DNA of 64,000 nt from Haemophilus sp. CCUG 60358. Its GTDB lineage: Bacteria; Pseudomonadota; Gammaproteobacteria; Enterobacterales; Pasteurellaceae. The position numbers and the translations under genes were made by a program. The stretch spans positions 1-64,000 of the forward strand of contig NZ_LZOZ01000014.1 of NCBI RefSeq assembly GCF_001679485.1, in the 5' to 3' direction. Positions 49,935 to 60,460 of the stretch are shown here, in pieces; position 1 is the first letter of the stretch; every line of letters starts with the position of its first letter. The notes under the pieces were generated by a model, which ran no database searches, was not told the DNA's origin, and worked only from the letters and a program-made list of their open reading frames with translations.

Positions 49935-51302
49935 TTATAAAATCATTTTGACTAATTTGTCTGCTTGAATCCGAGCAAATTTCTTCAACAGTTTTTGCAC
50001 CGGTTCAGGATATTGCGTCAATTCTTCTAATTCAGAATAATCTTGCAATACTTTGGTATGTTGGCGGATATGTGATAATTCTTTTTCCGCTTGTGACAGA
50101 AGTTCTTGTTTTGGATCGTGGATTAATAATCCATTTTCCGCATCTAAACGCCATGCACGAGGATTCAGGTTGTTCCCTGTTAAAAGAATATACTGATTGT
50201 CCACCCAAACACCTTTGAGGTGATAAGTGTTATCGCCATCTTTCCATAAACGCACCGTTAAATGGCCGTTTTTAATGTAAGCATCAAATTTCTCGCAGAA
50301 ACGACGAAGATTGTTTTCATATAAATATGGTAATGCACCTGCCATTTTAAATGGCTGCTCTGGTGGAATATAGAAATCGTTCGCGACTTTATCACCCACG
50401 ATAATTTCGACACGTTTTCCTTGTTCTAATAAGCGGGCAAGTTTACTTCTTAGCGTGCGAGGGAAGTTGAAATAAGGCGTGCAAATCACCAATTTTTCCT
50501 GCACTTGTAAGAATAAATCTTCGATAACTTGGTTTAATTCATTGCCCGATGCACCTAAACCAAAAAGTGGTGAAATGGTTAAAACATCGGAAAAACCAAC
50601 CGCACTTTCCAACTGATATTCAGCATGGGCAGATAAGTTTTTACGATAAGCTTTTATTGCACTACGAATTTCTTTGGTGCGAGGGCGATTAGCCACATCT
50701 AATGGATGTACGGCACTGAAATCCAATAAATAATCATTGATAAAATTCACCATAGAGTCGGCAAGTGCCGCATTGTGAATTTTTTGATAGCGGTCGTAAC
50801 GGTATTTATCTTGTTGTTGTAAATACACGTTATTGATACTTGCGCCGCTATAAAGTACGGTATCGTCAAACACAAAGCCTTTAATATGTAATACACCGAA
50901 GACTTCGCGGGTATTAATGGGCACACCGAAGAACATATTCGGTTCATCAGGAAGTTGATAGGTTTGGCGTTGTTCACAATACCAGTCAGCATTAGTAGCA
51001 GATTTTTCTGCACCGAGTAAATTGCGTTGTCCGCGATGCCAATCCACTAAAATTTTCACATCCAATTCAGGATGCTCTTGTTTTACGCGATAAATCTCAT
51101 TGAGAATTTCTTGTCCTGCTTCATCTTTTTGCCAGTAAAGTGCGGTCACGTAAATGCGTTTTTTAGCTTGGCGAATTAATTCTATAATTTGTGCTTTGAA
51201 TTCAAGCGGACTAAACAGAAACTCAACCTGCTCTGCCTGTAAAGGAAGAAAAGGTAAATTTTTTAAATTTTGTTCTGCTCGTTTAGCTTTATTGATTAAC
51301 AT
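49935..51302 (-). CDS. pssA: CDP-diacylglycerol--serine O-phosphatidyltransferase
   Basis: PssA makes phosphatidylserine. This 455-residue enzyme is the phospholipase-D-like Gram-negative type, with two HKD-like motifs: 'FGVLHIKGFVFDDTVLYSGASI' about a third in, and 'TYHLKGVWVDNQYILLTGNN' in the C-terminal half. The basic, peripheral character fits a ribosome- or membrane-associated enzyme. Together with psd just downstream, it completes phosphatidylethanolamine synthesis. It is divergent from yfiF. Confidence 0.95.
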   Translation of the reverse strand: MLINKAKRAEQNLKNLPFLPLQAEQVEFLFSPLEFKAQIIELIRQAKKRIYVTALYWQKDEAGQEILNEIYRVKQEHPELDVKILVDWHRGQRNLLGAEKSATNADWYCEQRQTYQLPDEPNMFFGVPINTREVFGVLHIKGFVFDDTVLYSGASINNVYLQQQDKYRYDRYQKIHNAALADSMVNFINDYLLDFSAVHPLDVANRPRTKEIRSAIKAYRKNLSAHAEYQLESAVGFSDVLTISPLFGLGASGNELNQVIEDLFLQVQEKLVICTPYFNFPRTLRSKLARLLEQGKRVEIIVGDKVANDFYIPPEQPFKMAGALPYLYENNLRRFCEKFDAYIKNGHLTVRLWKDGDNTYHLKGVWVDNQYILLTGNNLNPRAWRLDAENGLLIHDPKQELLSQAEKELSHIRQHTKVLQDYSELEELTQYPEPVQKLLKKFARIQADKLVKMIL

Positions 51303-51451
51303 AATCTATCTCTACACTAAAAATTAATGATCTAGTTTACAATATTTCCTTTGAGGATTGATAGAAAAAAGGTTTTTTTTCGTTATAATGCTCACAAATT
51401 TTCGCATTTTTTGGCGAATTATTATCCAATTTTTCCTTCGAGAAGCAAATT

Positions 51452-52525
51452 ATGAGCAATTCACGCAAACCATCATTCCAAACAAATTCCACCAAATCTT
51501 TTCAAGAGCGTAGCCCAAAACGTGCATTTAATGACAAAGAACGTCGCTTTGATGAGCGTCGTAATAATGAAAAACGTGAGGGAAATCGACCGCACTTTGA
51601 TAAAAAACGGGATGATCGTAAACCTTCTCGTGGTTTCCAACAGCAAGAAGTGAGAGAACCGAAAATTGCAGAACTTTCATTAAATAAAGCCAATGGTGAA
51701 AGTGGCTCGGTAAAAGTAACAGTAAAAAGCACAGGCGTGAGTTATAAACCGAAAGAAAAGAAAACAGGCGCATTATCGCCGCGAGCACCAGAGAAAATTA
51801 AAAAGAACCGCGCCGAAGAAATGAAAGTGTATGGTGAAAATGCGTGCTTAGAATTGTTTGCAGAACGCCCAGAGAGCATCGTTCGCGTATGGGCAACGGT
51901 GCAAATGGCGCATCGAATTGGCGAGATTTTCAGTTATTTAGCCGCAAATAAAAAAGTGTATCACGTGGTGGATAGCGATGAGCTGAGCTTAGTGAGTGGT
52001 ACCGAGCATCATGGCGGCATTTGTATGTTAGTGAAAAAACAACGTACTTTCTCTCTGCAAGGTTATTTAGATGTACCGCATCAAGAAGACTGTTTAGTCG
52101 TGCTTGATCAAGTCAATAATGCACAAAACTTAGGTGGCGTTGTGCGTACTTGTGCCTTCTACGGCATTAAAAATGTGATAACAAATCAAGTTGAACAGCT
52201 TTACGCGCCCGCTGCTATGCGTGTAGCTGAAGGCGGAATGGAGCATATTCGTATTTTAGAAACAGAAAGTACTGAAATCGCTTTAGAGGCTTTACGTAAG
52301 GCTGGCTATCAGATTATTCATGTATCAACCAATAAACAAGGCGTTGCGTTGGAACAACTCAAATTTGCAGAGAAAGTCGCGTTGGTATTGAGTGAAGGTA
52401 GTACGGACGATATTCGTGAGAAACAAGATGTAAATGTGCGTCTTTCTTTAAGTAACCCATTAAAAGCAGGATTAAATATTGCAGTAAATATAGGGATTTT
52501 ATTAGCACATTGGTATGTGAAATAA
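51452..52525 (+). CDS. yfiF: TrmH/SpoU-family RNA methyltransferase YfiF
   Basis: This 357-residue predicted RNA 2'-O-methyltransferase has a disordered, highly basic first 110 or so residues (rich in Arg, Lys, Asp). It is followed by an L30e-like domain ('VYGENACLELFAERPESIVRV') and a SPOUT domain with the knot motifs 'VVLDQVNNAQNLGGVVRTCAFYG' (motif 1), 'VALVLSEGS' (motif 2) and 'VRLSLSNPLKAGLNIAVNIG' (motif 3). The usual motif 2 GxE is 'SEGS' and motif 3 is otherwise standard. The RNA target of YfiF is not known to me. The disordered tail may bind RNA. Confidence 0.88.
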   Translation: MSNSRKPSFQTNSTKSFQERSPKRAFNDKERRFDERRNNEKREGNRPHFDKKRDDRKPSRGFQQQEVREPKIAELSLNKANGESGSVKVTVKSTGVSYKPKEKKTGALSPRAPEKIKKNRAEEMKVYGENACLELFAERPESIVRVWATVQMAHRIGEIFSYLAANKKVYHVVDSDELSLVSGTEHHGGICMLVKKQRTFSLQGYLDVPHQEDCLVVLDQVNNAQNLGGVVRTCAFYGIKNVITNQVEQLYAPAAMRVAEGGMEHIRILETESTEIALEALRKAGYQIIHVSTNKQGVALEQLKFAEKVALVLSEGSTDDIREKQDVNVRLSLSNPLKAGLNIAVNIGILLAHWYVK

Positions 52526-52558
52526 CCTTAAGTGCGGTCATTTTTAGGTTTGTTTTGG

Positions 52559-52583
52559 GGGCTGATATCTGTCAGCCCTTTTT
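52559..52583 (+). terminator. terminator after yfiF
   Basis: GGGCTGA and TCAGCCC pair around a 6-base loop, followed by T residues. Confidence 0.88.
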
Positions 52584-52695
52584 CTTTTTCAAAATTGTAT
52601 GGGATTCAAATTTTGATATTTCTTTTAAAAGCCTTTGGGGGGAATCAGACAAAAGATCTATACTATTTCTAGTTGTTATTTAACAGGGAGTTTTT

Positions 52696-54585
52696 ATGCC
52701 TGAACGTTCAGCAAACATTAGTACACACGATCCTTTCGGGAGCTTATTAGGCTATGCCCCGGGGGGAATTGCGATTTATTCATCCGATTATCATACAGCA
52801 GATGAGAAAGAGTATCCCGATGATGCTGCCTTTCGCAGTTATTTAGGGCGAGAGTATATGGGATATAAATGGCAGTGTGTGGAGTTTGCACGTCGCTATC
52901 TCTATCTCAACCATGGCATGGTGTTTACTGATGTAGGAATGGCTTACGAGATCTTTTCTTTACGATTTTTACGTCAAGTGGTGAATGATGCCTTATTACC
53001 TTTACAAGCCTTTGCAAATGGTTGCAAACGTAAGCCTGAAGCAGGTGCATTGTTAATTTGGCAGGAGGGCGGTGAATTTAAACATACGGGGCATGTGGCG
53101 ATCATTACCGAGGTATTAGAAGATAAAATTCGCATTGCCGAGCAAAACGTGATTCACTCTCGCTTACCAAGTGGACAGCAATGGACTCGTGAATTACCGA
53201 TGACGGTTTCCGAAAGTGGTTATTTTCTGCATGATACCTTTGATGATACAGAAATTTTAGGTTGGATGATCCAAACAGAAGACACCGAATACAGTCTGCC
53301 GCAGCCAACTCCAGAAAAAGAGAAACTTGAGATTCATGCTGAACATATTGAAAACAAAGGTCAATTTGAGCACAAATGGCTGAATGAGCAAAATGAATTT
53401 GAAGCTGCCTATGTTAAAGCTATGGGAGGGCATAAAGTCAGCCATTCGGATCAATATCGTTATTTTACGATTTCTGAAACAGCACAACATGAATTGATTC
53501 GTGCAACCAATGAATTGCATTTAATGTATTTGCATGCCACAGATAAAGTCTTAAAAGACGATAAGCTATTACAATATTTTAATATCCCTAAATTACTTTG
53601 GCCTCGTTTACGATTGTCTTGGCAAAATCGCCGTTACCAAACCATTACAGGACGGTTAGATTTCTGCATGGATAGCCGTGGATTGAAAGTGTATGAATAC
53701 AATGCAGATTCAGCCTCTTGTCACGCTGAAGCTGGTGAGTTTATGAATCGATGGGCAATTCAGGGAGGATTGAATATAGGAGATAATCCTGCCGATGGCT
53801 TACGTAATGCGTTAGCCGATTGTTGGAAACACAGTGAAGCTACGCCGCTTGTTCATATTATGCAAGATCACGATGATGAGGAAGATTATCACGCATTATT
53901 TATGCGCAATGCACTGGTTCAGGCTGGATTTAAAGCCAAAATTATTCATGGGACTGAGGGATTACATTGGGATAGTCGAGGTCGTTTGATTGATGATGAA
54001 GATAACCAAGTAAAAACGGTATGGAAAACATGGGCCTGGGAAACTATGTTGGAGCAACTTCGTGAAGATGCAACAGGCATGGAAGTGGCACCGCCTATTC
54101 GTACAGGCTATCCGGAAGATAAAGTGCGGTTGATTGATGTGTTACTTCGTCCAGAAGTTCTAGTTTATGAACCACTTTGGACAGCGATTCCAAGTAATAA
54201 AGCGATTTTACCAGTGTTGTGGTCATTATTCCCAAATCATCGTTATCTACTTGAAGCAGGATTTGAATTGACGCCAGAACTGATTAAAAATGGTTACGCA
54301 CAAAAACCAATTGCAGGTCGCCGAGGCGATAATGTGAAATTGATTGGTGAGTGTAAGTCAGTGCTTGATAGTAAAGATGGTCGTTTTGGTAAGCAGGAGA
54401 GTATCTACCAACAACTTTGGTGTTTACCAAAAGTGGAAGACCAATATGTTCAGGTCTGTACTTTTACTGTAGGTGGGCATTATGGTGGTAGCTGTTTACG
54501 CTCAGACCCGAGTTTGGTCATTATGGGAAATAGCGATATGCAACCATTAAGGGTATTATCTGATAAAGATTTCCTTAAAAAATAA
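52696..54585 (+). CDS. gss: bifunctional glutathionylspermidine synthetase/amidase
   Basis: Gss (Gsp) joins glutathione to spermidine with ATP and can also hydrolyse the product. The 629-residue length matches E. coli (619). The N-terminal CHAP amidase domain (about 1-200) has the catalytic cysteine in 'YKWQCVEFARRYLY' and the histidine in 'KHTGHVAIITEV'. The C-terminal ATP-grasp synthetase contains 'GRLDFCMDSRGLKVYEYNADS', 'PLWTAIPSNKAILPVLW' and 'CTFTVGGHYGGSCLRSD'. It is a single-gene unit with its own terminator, and it complements gor in thiol metabolism. Confidence 0.94.
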   Translation: MPERSANISTHDPFGSLLGYAPGGIAIYSSDYHTADEKEYPDDAAFRSYLGREYMGYKWQCVEFARRYLYLNHGMVFTDVGMAYEIFSLRFLRQVVNDALLPLQAFANGCKRKPEAGALLIWQEGGEFKHTGHVAIITEVLEDKIRIAEQNVIHSRLPSGQQWTRELPMTVSESGYFLHDTFDDTEILGWMIQTEDTEYSLPQPTPEKEKLEIHAEHIENKGQFEHKWLNEQNEFEAAYVKAMGGHKVSHSDQYRYFTISETAQHELIRATNELHLMYLHATDKVLKDDKLLQYFNIPKLLWPRLRLSWQNRRYQTITGRLDFCMDSRGLKVYEYNADSASCHAEAGEFMNRWAIQGGLNIGDNPADGLRNALADCWKHSEATPLVHIMQDHDDEEDYHALFMRNALVQAGFKAKIIHGTEGLHWDSRGRLIDDEDNQVKTVWKTWAWETMLEQLREDATGMEVAPPIRTGYPEDKVRLIDVLLRPEVLVYEPLWTAIPSNKAILPVLWSLFPNHRYLLEAGFELTPELIKNGYAQKPIAGRRGDNVKLIGECKSVLDSKDGRFGKQESIYQQLWCLPKVEDQYVQVCTFTVGGHYGGSCLRSDPSLVIMGNSDMQPLRVLSDKDFLKK

Positions 54586-54590
54586 AAACA

Positions 54591-54620
54591 AAATCGGCAC
54601 TCAATGAGTGCCGATTTATT
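54591..54620. terminator. bidirectional terminator between gss and napC
   Basis: AAATCGGCACTCA and TGAGTGCCGATTT form a 13-base near-perfect stem with flanking A/T runs; it closes both converging transcripts. Confidence 0.92.
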
Positions 54621-54634
54621 ATTTAGCTATAAGA

Positions 54635-55273
54635 TTATTTTGCTTCTTTGTTATCAGCAGGTTTTTCATTTGCTTTTAACATATCCTCTGGAATAAAGCT
54701 TTGTTGTACTTTTTCCATGTGCGGAAGGTTATGCGCAATACCTTTGTGACAATCGATACAGGTTTTGTTTTGTTCCTGTGCAAGTGCATGCATTTGTTGT
54801 GCCACAGTTTTTTGTTGAGTAAAGTCCATATCATTGAAGTTATGGCAGTTACGGCACTCTTGTGAATTGTTCGATTTCATACGAGCCCATTCACGTTCAG
54901 CCATTTCTAAACGGTGTTGTTCGAATTTTTCTTTAGTATCGACTTTACCTGTAAAGTGAGCATAAACTTCAGTCGATGCCTGCATTTTACGAACCATTTT
55001 TGGAATAAATTCATGTGGAACGTGACAGTCTGAACAAATCGCTTTCACACCTGAACGGTTATTAAAGTGGATTGAAGCTTGGTACTCTGGTACAACGTCG
55101 TTAGTATGGCAATCTGAACAGAATTGCTCTGTATTGGTTGCCGACATTCCCGCGTTAAACAGGTTAGTTCCAATGATAGTACCAATGAACGTTAATAAAA
55201 TAACACTACCAATTGCCATTTTGCTCGGAGAGCGTAACCAACGGCAAACTTTTTGAATGCTTGATTTAATCAT
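54635..55273 (-). CDS. napC: tetraheme cytochrome c NapC
   Basis: NapC is an inner-membrane-anchored quinol dehydrogenase that feeds electrons to NapAB. The 212-residue protein has one N-terminal membrane helix ('MAIGSVILLTFIGTIIGTNLF') and four CXXCH heme sites ('CSDCH' twice, 'CRNCH', 'CIDCH') facing the periplasm. It is the last gene of napFDAGHBC, eleven bases after napB, behind AAGGAGCTAAACC. Confidence 0.96.
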   Translation of the reverse strand: MIKSSIQKVCRWLRSPSKMAIGSVILLTFIGTIIGTNLFNAGMSATNTEQFCSDCHTNDVVPEYQASIHFNNRSGVKAICSDCHVPHEFIPKMVRKMQASTEVYAHFTGKVDTKEKFEQHRLEMAEREWARMKSNNSQECRNCHNFNDMDFTQQKTVAQQMHALAQEQNKTCIDCHKGIAHNLPHMEKVQQSFIPEDMLKANEKPADNKEAK

Positions 55274-55284
55274 GGTTTAGCTCC

Positions 55285-55713
55285 TTATTTACCTTGCATT
55301 TGACGAATAGTTTCAAATTTATTTTGAATAATTGGGTTCACGTCAGTTTGTTGAACGTGGCATTGTAAACAGAAATAACGACGTGGCGAAGTGCCTTCTG
55401 TTTTTTGTCCATCACGTGTTAAAAAGTGGCTTTCAGGTACGCGAGGTGCACCCGTTGTTGGAGCAACATCCGGAGAGTGACAGCCTAAACATTGGTTCAC
55501 ATTTTTAGTCACTTGTAAACCACGAATGCTGTGTGGAACAAGTGGTGGTTGGTGAGGGAAGGTTACAGGAATATTACCAACATCTTTATAAGGATTCGTA
55601 AATGCTGGTGCAATACTTTCTGCTGTTTTATCAATGCTGTTTGCAACTTGCGGTGCATCGGCAAATGCCAATCCACTACATAAAGCCAGCATGAAAATAA
55701 ATGATTTTTTCAT
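55285..55713 (-). CDS. napB: periplasmic nitrate reductase diheme cytochrome NapB
   Basis: NapB passes electrons from NapC to NapA in the periplasm. The 142-residue precursor has a signal peptide (MKKSFIFMLALCSGLAFA) and two heme sites, 'CLGCH' and 'CLQCH'. The start is the ATG behind GGAGT; a GTG three codons upstream would bury that ribosome binding site. Confidence 0.95.
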   Translation of the reverse strand: MKKSFIFMLALCSGLAFADAPQVANSIDKTAESIAPAFTNPYKDVGNIPVTFPHQPPLVPHSIRGLQVTKNVNQCLGCHSPDVAPTTGAPRVPESHFLTRDGQKTEGTSPRRYFCLQCHVQQTDVNPIIQNKFETIRQMQGK

Positions 55714-55734
55714 GAAATCCACTCCATTAAATAA

Positions 55735-56625
55735 TTAAATATTTTTAATTTTTATTTGTTTCTCAAAGCGAGAACCAAATGTAAATACATTTTCTGCGCA
55801 AACGTCAATGCAACGTCCACAAGTAATACAATCTTTTGCCAATATGATTTGGCTGTCTTCTGGTCCACCGTGCAACGGAAGTCTTAATACTTGCGGTTCT
55901 GGACAAACATTATAACAGTCCATACAACGGTCACAGCGATCGCGATCGACTACATTAATTTTTATCAGGCTTTTAGCACCAATGACACCATATATCGCAC
56001 CAATTGGACAAAGGTGACCACACCAGCCATGCTCAGCAACAAGTAAGTCAAATAAAAAGATGACTGTAACCAACCAAAGGGTTGCGCCTGTTCCAAAGAC
56101 AAAGATACGTCCAAGTGCTGCGACAGGATTTATCCACTCCCATAAGAGCGTACCCGTTATTGCACTACCAACTAAAATCACGGCTAAAATCACATAGCGA
56201 AGTTGACGTGAAATTTTTAATGATTGTCGAATACCTAATTTTCTACGTAACCAAGCTGCAGCATCAGTCACAATATTCATTGGGCAAACCCAACTACAAA
56301 AGGCTTTACTCGCAACAATAGCGTAGAATATGACAATCACTAAGGCACCAATAATCGTTGTGATTTCTGGTAGGTAACCTGTCACTAAACTTTCAGCGGT
56401 AATCAATGGATCTGTCAATGGCACAGTATCCAAAAGCATGCTTGAGCTGTAATTGCCTTTTAGAATCCAAACTTGCCAAATCGGGCCGCTTAAGAACATT
56501 AAAATAATACTTAATTGACTGATTCGACGTAGAATTAAAAAGCGATAAGCATGCCACCAACCGAGTTTTTGGCGAGCTTCTAAGCCTGCATCTTTAGGCT
56601 TATTCGGGGTATATTTTTCAGCCAT
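55735..56625 (-). CDS. napH: quinol dehydrogenase membrane component NapH
   Basis: NapH is an inner-membrane ferredoxin-type protein with about four helices and cytoplasmic [4Fe-4S] sites ('CDRCMDCYNVCPEP' and 'CITCGRCIDVCAENVF'). The 'CSWVCPMN' and 'CGHLCPIG' motifs are also present, as in NosR/NapH proteins. It works with NapG to pass electrons from quinol to NapB. Its ATG overlaps the napG stop by one base (TAATG), so translation is coupled. The length is 296 aa. Confidence 0.95.
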   Translation of the reverse strand: MAEKYTPNKPKDAGLEARQKLGWWHAYRFLILRRISQLSIILMFLSGPIWQVWILKGNYSSSMLLDTVPLTDPLITAESLVTGYLPEITTIIGALVIVIFYAIVASKAFCSWVCPMNIVTDAAAWLRRKLGIRQSLKISRQLRYVILAVILVGSAITGTLLWEWINPVAALGRIFVFGTGATLWLVTVIFLFDLLVAEHGWCGHLCPIGAIYGVIGAKSLIKINVVDRDRCDRCMDCYNVCPEPQVLRLPLHGGPEDSQIILAKDCITCGRCIDVCAENVFTFGSRFEKQIKIKNI

Positions 56626-57530
56626 TATTTAACCCCCTTAATGTTTAAGTCCAGATTTGGGAATTGCTCTGCTTCCGGAACTGTTGTTGGATTTGGTACA
56701 TAATCCATTGTTGCACGGTTTGGTGTTGCCACTTTTTGGTTCGGTTGAACTTGCATTGGCTGATAAACCGGCTCATGTGAGCCTTCCGGCATACGAGCAT
56801 CCATTGCTGGACGTAAGCCATCCGGATGTTGCTCCTCAATTAAGGACTTTCCGGCATTTTGTTTTTCTTTCCAGCCTAAGCGATAGTGGCGACCGAGTAG
56901 TCCTTTGGCGATATCCATCGGTAAGACTTTAATTGCCGCCTCTTCTAATACACAAGCTTGTTCGCATTTACCACATCCGGTGCAAGCATCAGAGTGAACA
57001 GTTGGAATAAGCTTTGCATGAATCCCTGTACGATCATTGTGGATACGTTCAAGTGTAATCGCTTTATCCACTAATGGACAAACGCGGTAACACACATCAC
57101 AACGCAACCCCTGCCAGTTAAGACAAGTTTCATGGTCTAGCAATACGGCTAACCCCATTCTCGCATCATTGATGTCTTTAAGTTCCTCACTTAATGCACC
57201 ACTTGGACAAGCATTCATACATGGAATATCCGGACACATTTCGCAAGGTTTATCCCGAGCGATAAAATAAGGCGTGCCCGCTTCCATTGGTGAAATCAGC
57301 GAAGCTAAATGCAACATATCATATGGACACGCTTGGACGCATTGTCCGCAACGGGTACAAGCTGCCAAGAAATCCTTTTCCGGTAAAGCACCAGGTGGAC
57401 GCAAGGCGATTCCTTCTTTAGCTTTAGCTTGTTGTTGCTGTAAGCCAAGAATAATACCAACCCCACACACTCCGGCAGCCGTTCTTGTCACATTTTTTAA
57501 AAACTGACGACGGTTAGGATCAAGTCTCAT
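56625..57530 (-). CDS. napG: ferredoxin-type protein NapG
   Basis: NapG is a periplasmic iron-sulfur protein of 301 residues. It starts [20 protein letters not shown], a twin-arginine (Tat) signal. Four [4Fe-4S] binding regions are visible: '[14 protein letters not shown]', '[14 protein letters not shown]', 'CDVCYRVCP' and '[12 protein letters not shown]'. It partners NapH. The RBS is AAAAGGAAACGCAG. Confidence 0.95.
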   Translation of the reverse strand: MRLDPNRRQFLKNVTRTAAGVCGVGIILGLQQQQAKAKEGIALRPPGALPEKDFLAACTRCGQCVQACPYDMLHLASLISPMEAGTPYFIARDKPCEMCPDIPCMNACPSGALSEELKDINDARMGLAVLLDHETCLNWQGLRCDVCYRVCPLVDKAITLERIHNDRTGIHAKLIPTVHSDACTGCGKCEQACVLEEAAIKVLPMDIAKGLLGRHYRLGWKEKQNAGKSLIEEQHPDGLRPAMDARMPEGSHEPVYQPMQVQPNQKVATPNRATMDYVPNPTTVPEAEQFPNLDLNIKGVK

Positions 57531-57646
57531 CTGCGTTTCCTTTTATAAGCGGCCCGATTTTGTGAAAATGTTGCAAAATTTGACCGCTCTTATTTTAAAT
57601 TCCCTTCTCTTGAAAGAGAGGAGTGACTAGAAACGAAAGGAAAATC

Positions 57647-60133
57647 CTACGCTTTTTCCACTTTTACCGCACATTTTTTGAAGTCGGTTTCGCCTGAAAT
57701 TGGATCGGTTGCATCCAATGTTAATTTGTTTGCAAGCTGACCCGCATCAAAGAAGGTGGTGTAGATTAAGCCCTGAGGACATTTGTTACGACCACGGGTA
57801 TCTAAGTAAGAAACCATTTCACCACGACGAGTAATTAACTTCACTTTATCCCCATGACGTAAGCCATATTTTTTTGCATCCGCTGGGTGCATCCAAACTA
57901 AGTTGTTCGGGAACGCACGGTGTAATTCAGGTACACGACGAGTCATAGTACCGGTATGCCAGTGCTCAAGTACACGACCAGTACATAACCATAATGGATA
58001 TTCTTCATCCGGTGATTCTGCAGGTGCTTCATAAGGAACACCTAGAATAATCGCTTTTTTATCTGGATAGCCATAGAATGCGATATCTTCACCTGGTTTG
58101 ACATACGGGTCAAAGCCTTCACGGTAACGCCATAAGGTTTCTTTACCGTCAACAACCGGCCAACGTAAACCACGTACTTGGTGATAAGTATCAAATGGTG
58201 CTAAGTCATGACCATGTCCACGACCGAAGTCAGCGTATTCTTCGAATAAACCTTTTTGTAGGTAGTAACCAAAGTGATCTGCTTCATCATTGATGTATCC
58301 CGGAACATCGGTTGGTACTTTAAATTTGTTTACTTCACCATTTTCGTAAAGCACTTCGTATAAGGTTTTGCCACGATATTCAGGCATTTGAGCTAATAAC
58401 TCTTCACCCCATACTTCATCAGTTTTGAAGTATTTAGCAAATTCAACAATTTGCCATAAGTCAGAACGAGACTCACCTGGGCCTTTTACTTGTTGACGCC
58501 ATAATTGGGTACGACGTTCAGCGTTACCATAACCCCCTTCTTTTTCTACCCACATACAAGTTGGAAGAATTAAGTCAGCTGCAACCGCAGAAACCGATGG
58601 GTAAGGGTCTGAAACAACGATGAAGTTTTCAGGATTACGCCAGCCAGGGAAAATTTCTTCATTAATGTTTGGACCACCTTGCATGTTGTTGGTACAAAGT
58701 TGCCATAAGAAGTTTAATTTACCGTCTTTTAATGCACGGCTTTGTTGTACAGCTGGGTATCCAGGTACAGTTGGAATGGTACCTTTTGGTAATTTCCATT
58801 TTTTCTCAGTGATTTCAACGTGTTTAGGATTGGTTACCACCATGTCCGCTGGTAAACGGTGAACGAAAGTACCGACTTCACGCGCTGTACCACAAGCTGA
58901 AGGTTGACCAGTTAATGAGAACGGACCACAACCTGGTTTAGAAATTTTACCGGTTAATAAGTGTACGTTATAGATCATGTGGTTAACCCATACACCACGA
59001 GTGTGTTGGTTAAAGCCCATTGTCCAGTAAGACACTAAGTTCTGTTCTGGATCGGCGTACATTTTCGCGAGGGTTTCAAGCTGATCTTTTGGTACACCAG
59101 AAATACGGTGTGCTTCATCTAATGTATAAGGAGCAACGATTTTCTTGAATTCTTCGAAGTCAGAGTCATACATTTTACCTGCAGTTTTTACGTTCTTCGC
59201 TGCTTTTTGTAATGGATGCTCAGGACGTAAACCGTAACCGATATCAGTTTCACCACGTTTGAATTTGGTGTGTTTGTTAACGAAGTCCCAGTTTACTTTA
59301 TCGTTTTGGATAATGTAGTTTGCAATATAGTTAAGGATTGCAAGGTCTGAATGTGGATTAAACACGATAGGCACATCAGCTAATTCAAACGAACGGTGTT
59401 CGAATGTTGACATAACCACCACTTTCACATTATCAGAAGAAAGACGACGGTCAGAAATACGAGACCATAAAATTGGGTGCATTTCCGCCATGTTTGAACC
59501 CCAAAGCACAAATGCATCGGTTTTCTCGATATCGTTATAGCAACCCATTGGTTCATCCATACCGAATGTACGCATAAACGCAACTGCTGCAGACGCCATA
59601 CAGTGACGAGCATTAGGGTCGATAGTATTTGAACGAAGACCAGCTTTCCAAAGTTTTACTTTTGCATAGCCTTCATAGATAGTAGTTTGACCGGAAGAGA
59701 ACATCCCAACAGCATTTGGTTCTTTTTTCTTCAAGATGTCTTTGATTTTTTCCGCCATGATAGTGAAAGCTTGCTCCCAAGAAACTGGTGTAAAGTCACC
59801 TTCTTTATGGAATTTACCATCTTTCATACGTAATAACGGAGTTTGTACACGGTCTGCACCGTACATGATTTTAGAAAGGAAGTAACCTTTGATACAGTTT
59901 AAACCGCGGTTTACTTCTGCATCTGGGTCACCTTGAGTTGCGACAACTCGACCATCTTTGGTTCCTACCAATACGCTACATCCTGTACCACAGAAACGGC
60001 ATGGGGCTTTATCCCATTTGATGCCCATATCTTCGGTCGCATTAACCTGTTTAACAGGGATGGTCATACCGGCAGCCGCTGCCGCTGCAAGTGCAGCATT
60101 GGCTTTCATAAAATCTCTACGATTAAGTTCCAT
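57647..60133 (-). CDS. napA: periplasmic nitrate reductase catalytic subunit NapA
   Basis: NapA reduces nitrate to nitrite using a Mo-bis-MGD cofactor. The 828-residue protein equals the E. coli length. It has a Tat signal ('[19 protein letters not shown]'), the [4Fe-4S] motif '[13 protein letters not shown]' with a later Cys in 'GLNCIKG', and the molybdenum-ligand cysteine in '[13 protein letters not shown]'. I chose the ATG giving MELNRRDF over a GTG four codons upstream. The fifth gene-order neighbours (napF-napD before, napGHBC after) match H. influenzae as I recall. Confidence 0.97.
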   Translation of the reverse strand: MELNRRDFMKANAALAAAAAAGMTIPVKQVNATEDMGIKWDKAPCRFCGTGCSVLVGTKDGRVVATQGDPDAEVNRGLNCIKGYFLSKIMYGADRVQTPLLRMKDGKFHKEGDFTPVSWEQAFTIMAEKIKDILKKKEPNAVGMFSSGQTTIYEGYAKVKLWKAGLRSNTIDPNARHCMASAAVAFMRTFGMDEPMGCYNDIEKTDAFVLWGSNMAEMHPILWSRISDRRLSSDNVKVVVMSTFEHRSFELADVPIVFNPHSDLAILNYIANYIIQNDKVNWDFVNKHTKFKRGETDIGYGLRPEHPLQKAAKNVKTAGKMYDSDFEEFKKIVAPYTLDEAHRISGVPKDQLETLAKMYADPEQNLVSYWTMGFNQHTRGVWVNHMIYNVHLLTGKISKPGCGPFSLTGQPSACGTAREVGTFVHRLPADMVVTNPKHVEITEKKWKLPKGTIPTVPGYPAVQQSRALKDGKLNFLWQLCTNNMQGGPNINEEIFPGWRNPENFIVVSDPYPSVSAVAADLILPTCMWVEKEGGYGNAERRTQLWRQQVKGPGESRSDLWQIVEFAKYFKTDEVWGEELLAQMPEYRGKTLYEVLYENGEVNKFKVPTDVPGYINDEADHFGYYLQKGLFEEYADFGRGHGHDLAPFDTYHQVRGLRWPVVDGKETLWRYREGFDPYVKPGEDIAFYGYPDKKAIILGVPYEAPAESPDEEYPLWLCTGRVLEHWHTGTMTRRVPELHRAFPNNLVWMHPADAKKYGLRHGDKVKLITRRGEMVSYLDTRGRNKCPQGLIYTTFFDAGQLANKLTLDATDPISGETDFKKCAVKVEKA

Positions 60134-60196
60134 AGTTTTCCCCACTCGTTGTTGAATGTTTTAGAATATACAAAAGAGTATGTATTCCTAAATTAT

Positions 60197-60460
60197 TTAT
60201 TTTTCATCTAAGTAATTAGAAATTAAAGAAACGACAATTACTCCTGGGATATCTTTAATTTCATCCATAAGATCCGCTAATGCTAATTGACGGTTACTTT
60301 CAAGGGTGACCACCAATTTGCCTTCATCAGATTTTTCGCCATGAATCTCAGCGGTTGGAATCGCTAAAATGGCTTCTTTGACTTGGTTAAGTTTTTCTGG
60401 TCTGGCTTGCACAACAATGCTGCATACATACCAGTTCTCATTTTCGCTAAATTGACTCAT
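60197..60460 (-). CDS. napD: NapA maturation chaperone NapD
   Basis: NapD binds the Tat signal of NapA and holds back export until the cofactor is in place. The 87-residue protein has a ferredoxin-like fold pattern ('WYVCSIVVQARPEKLNQVKEAI', 'KLVVTLESNRQLALADLMDEI'). The ATG (MSQFSENENW…) lies inside the end of napF (14-base overlap), and a TTG five codons earlier is less likely. Confidence 0.92.
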   Translation of the reverse strand: MSQFSENENWYVCSIVVQARPEKLNQVKEAILAIPTAEIHGEKSDEGKLVVTLESNRQLALADLMDEIKDIPGVIVVSLISNYLDEK

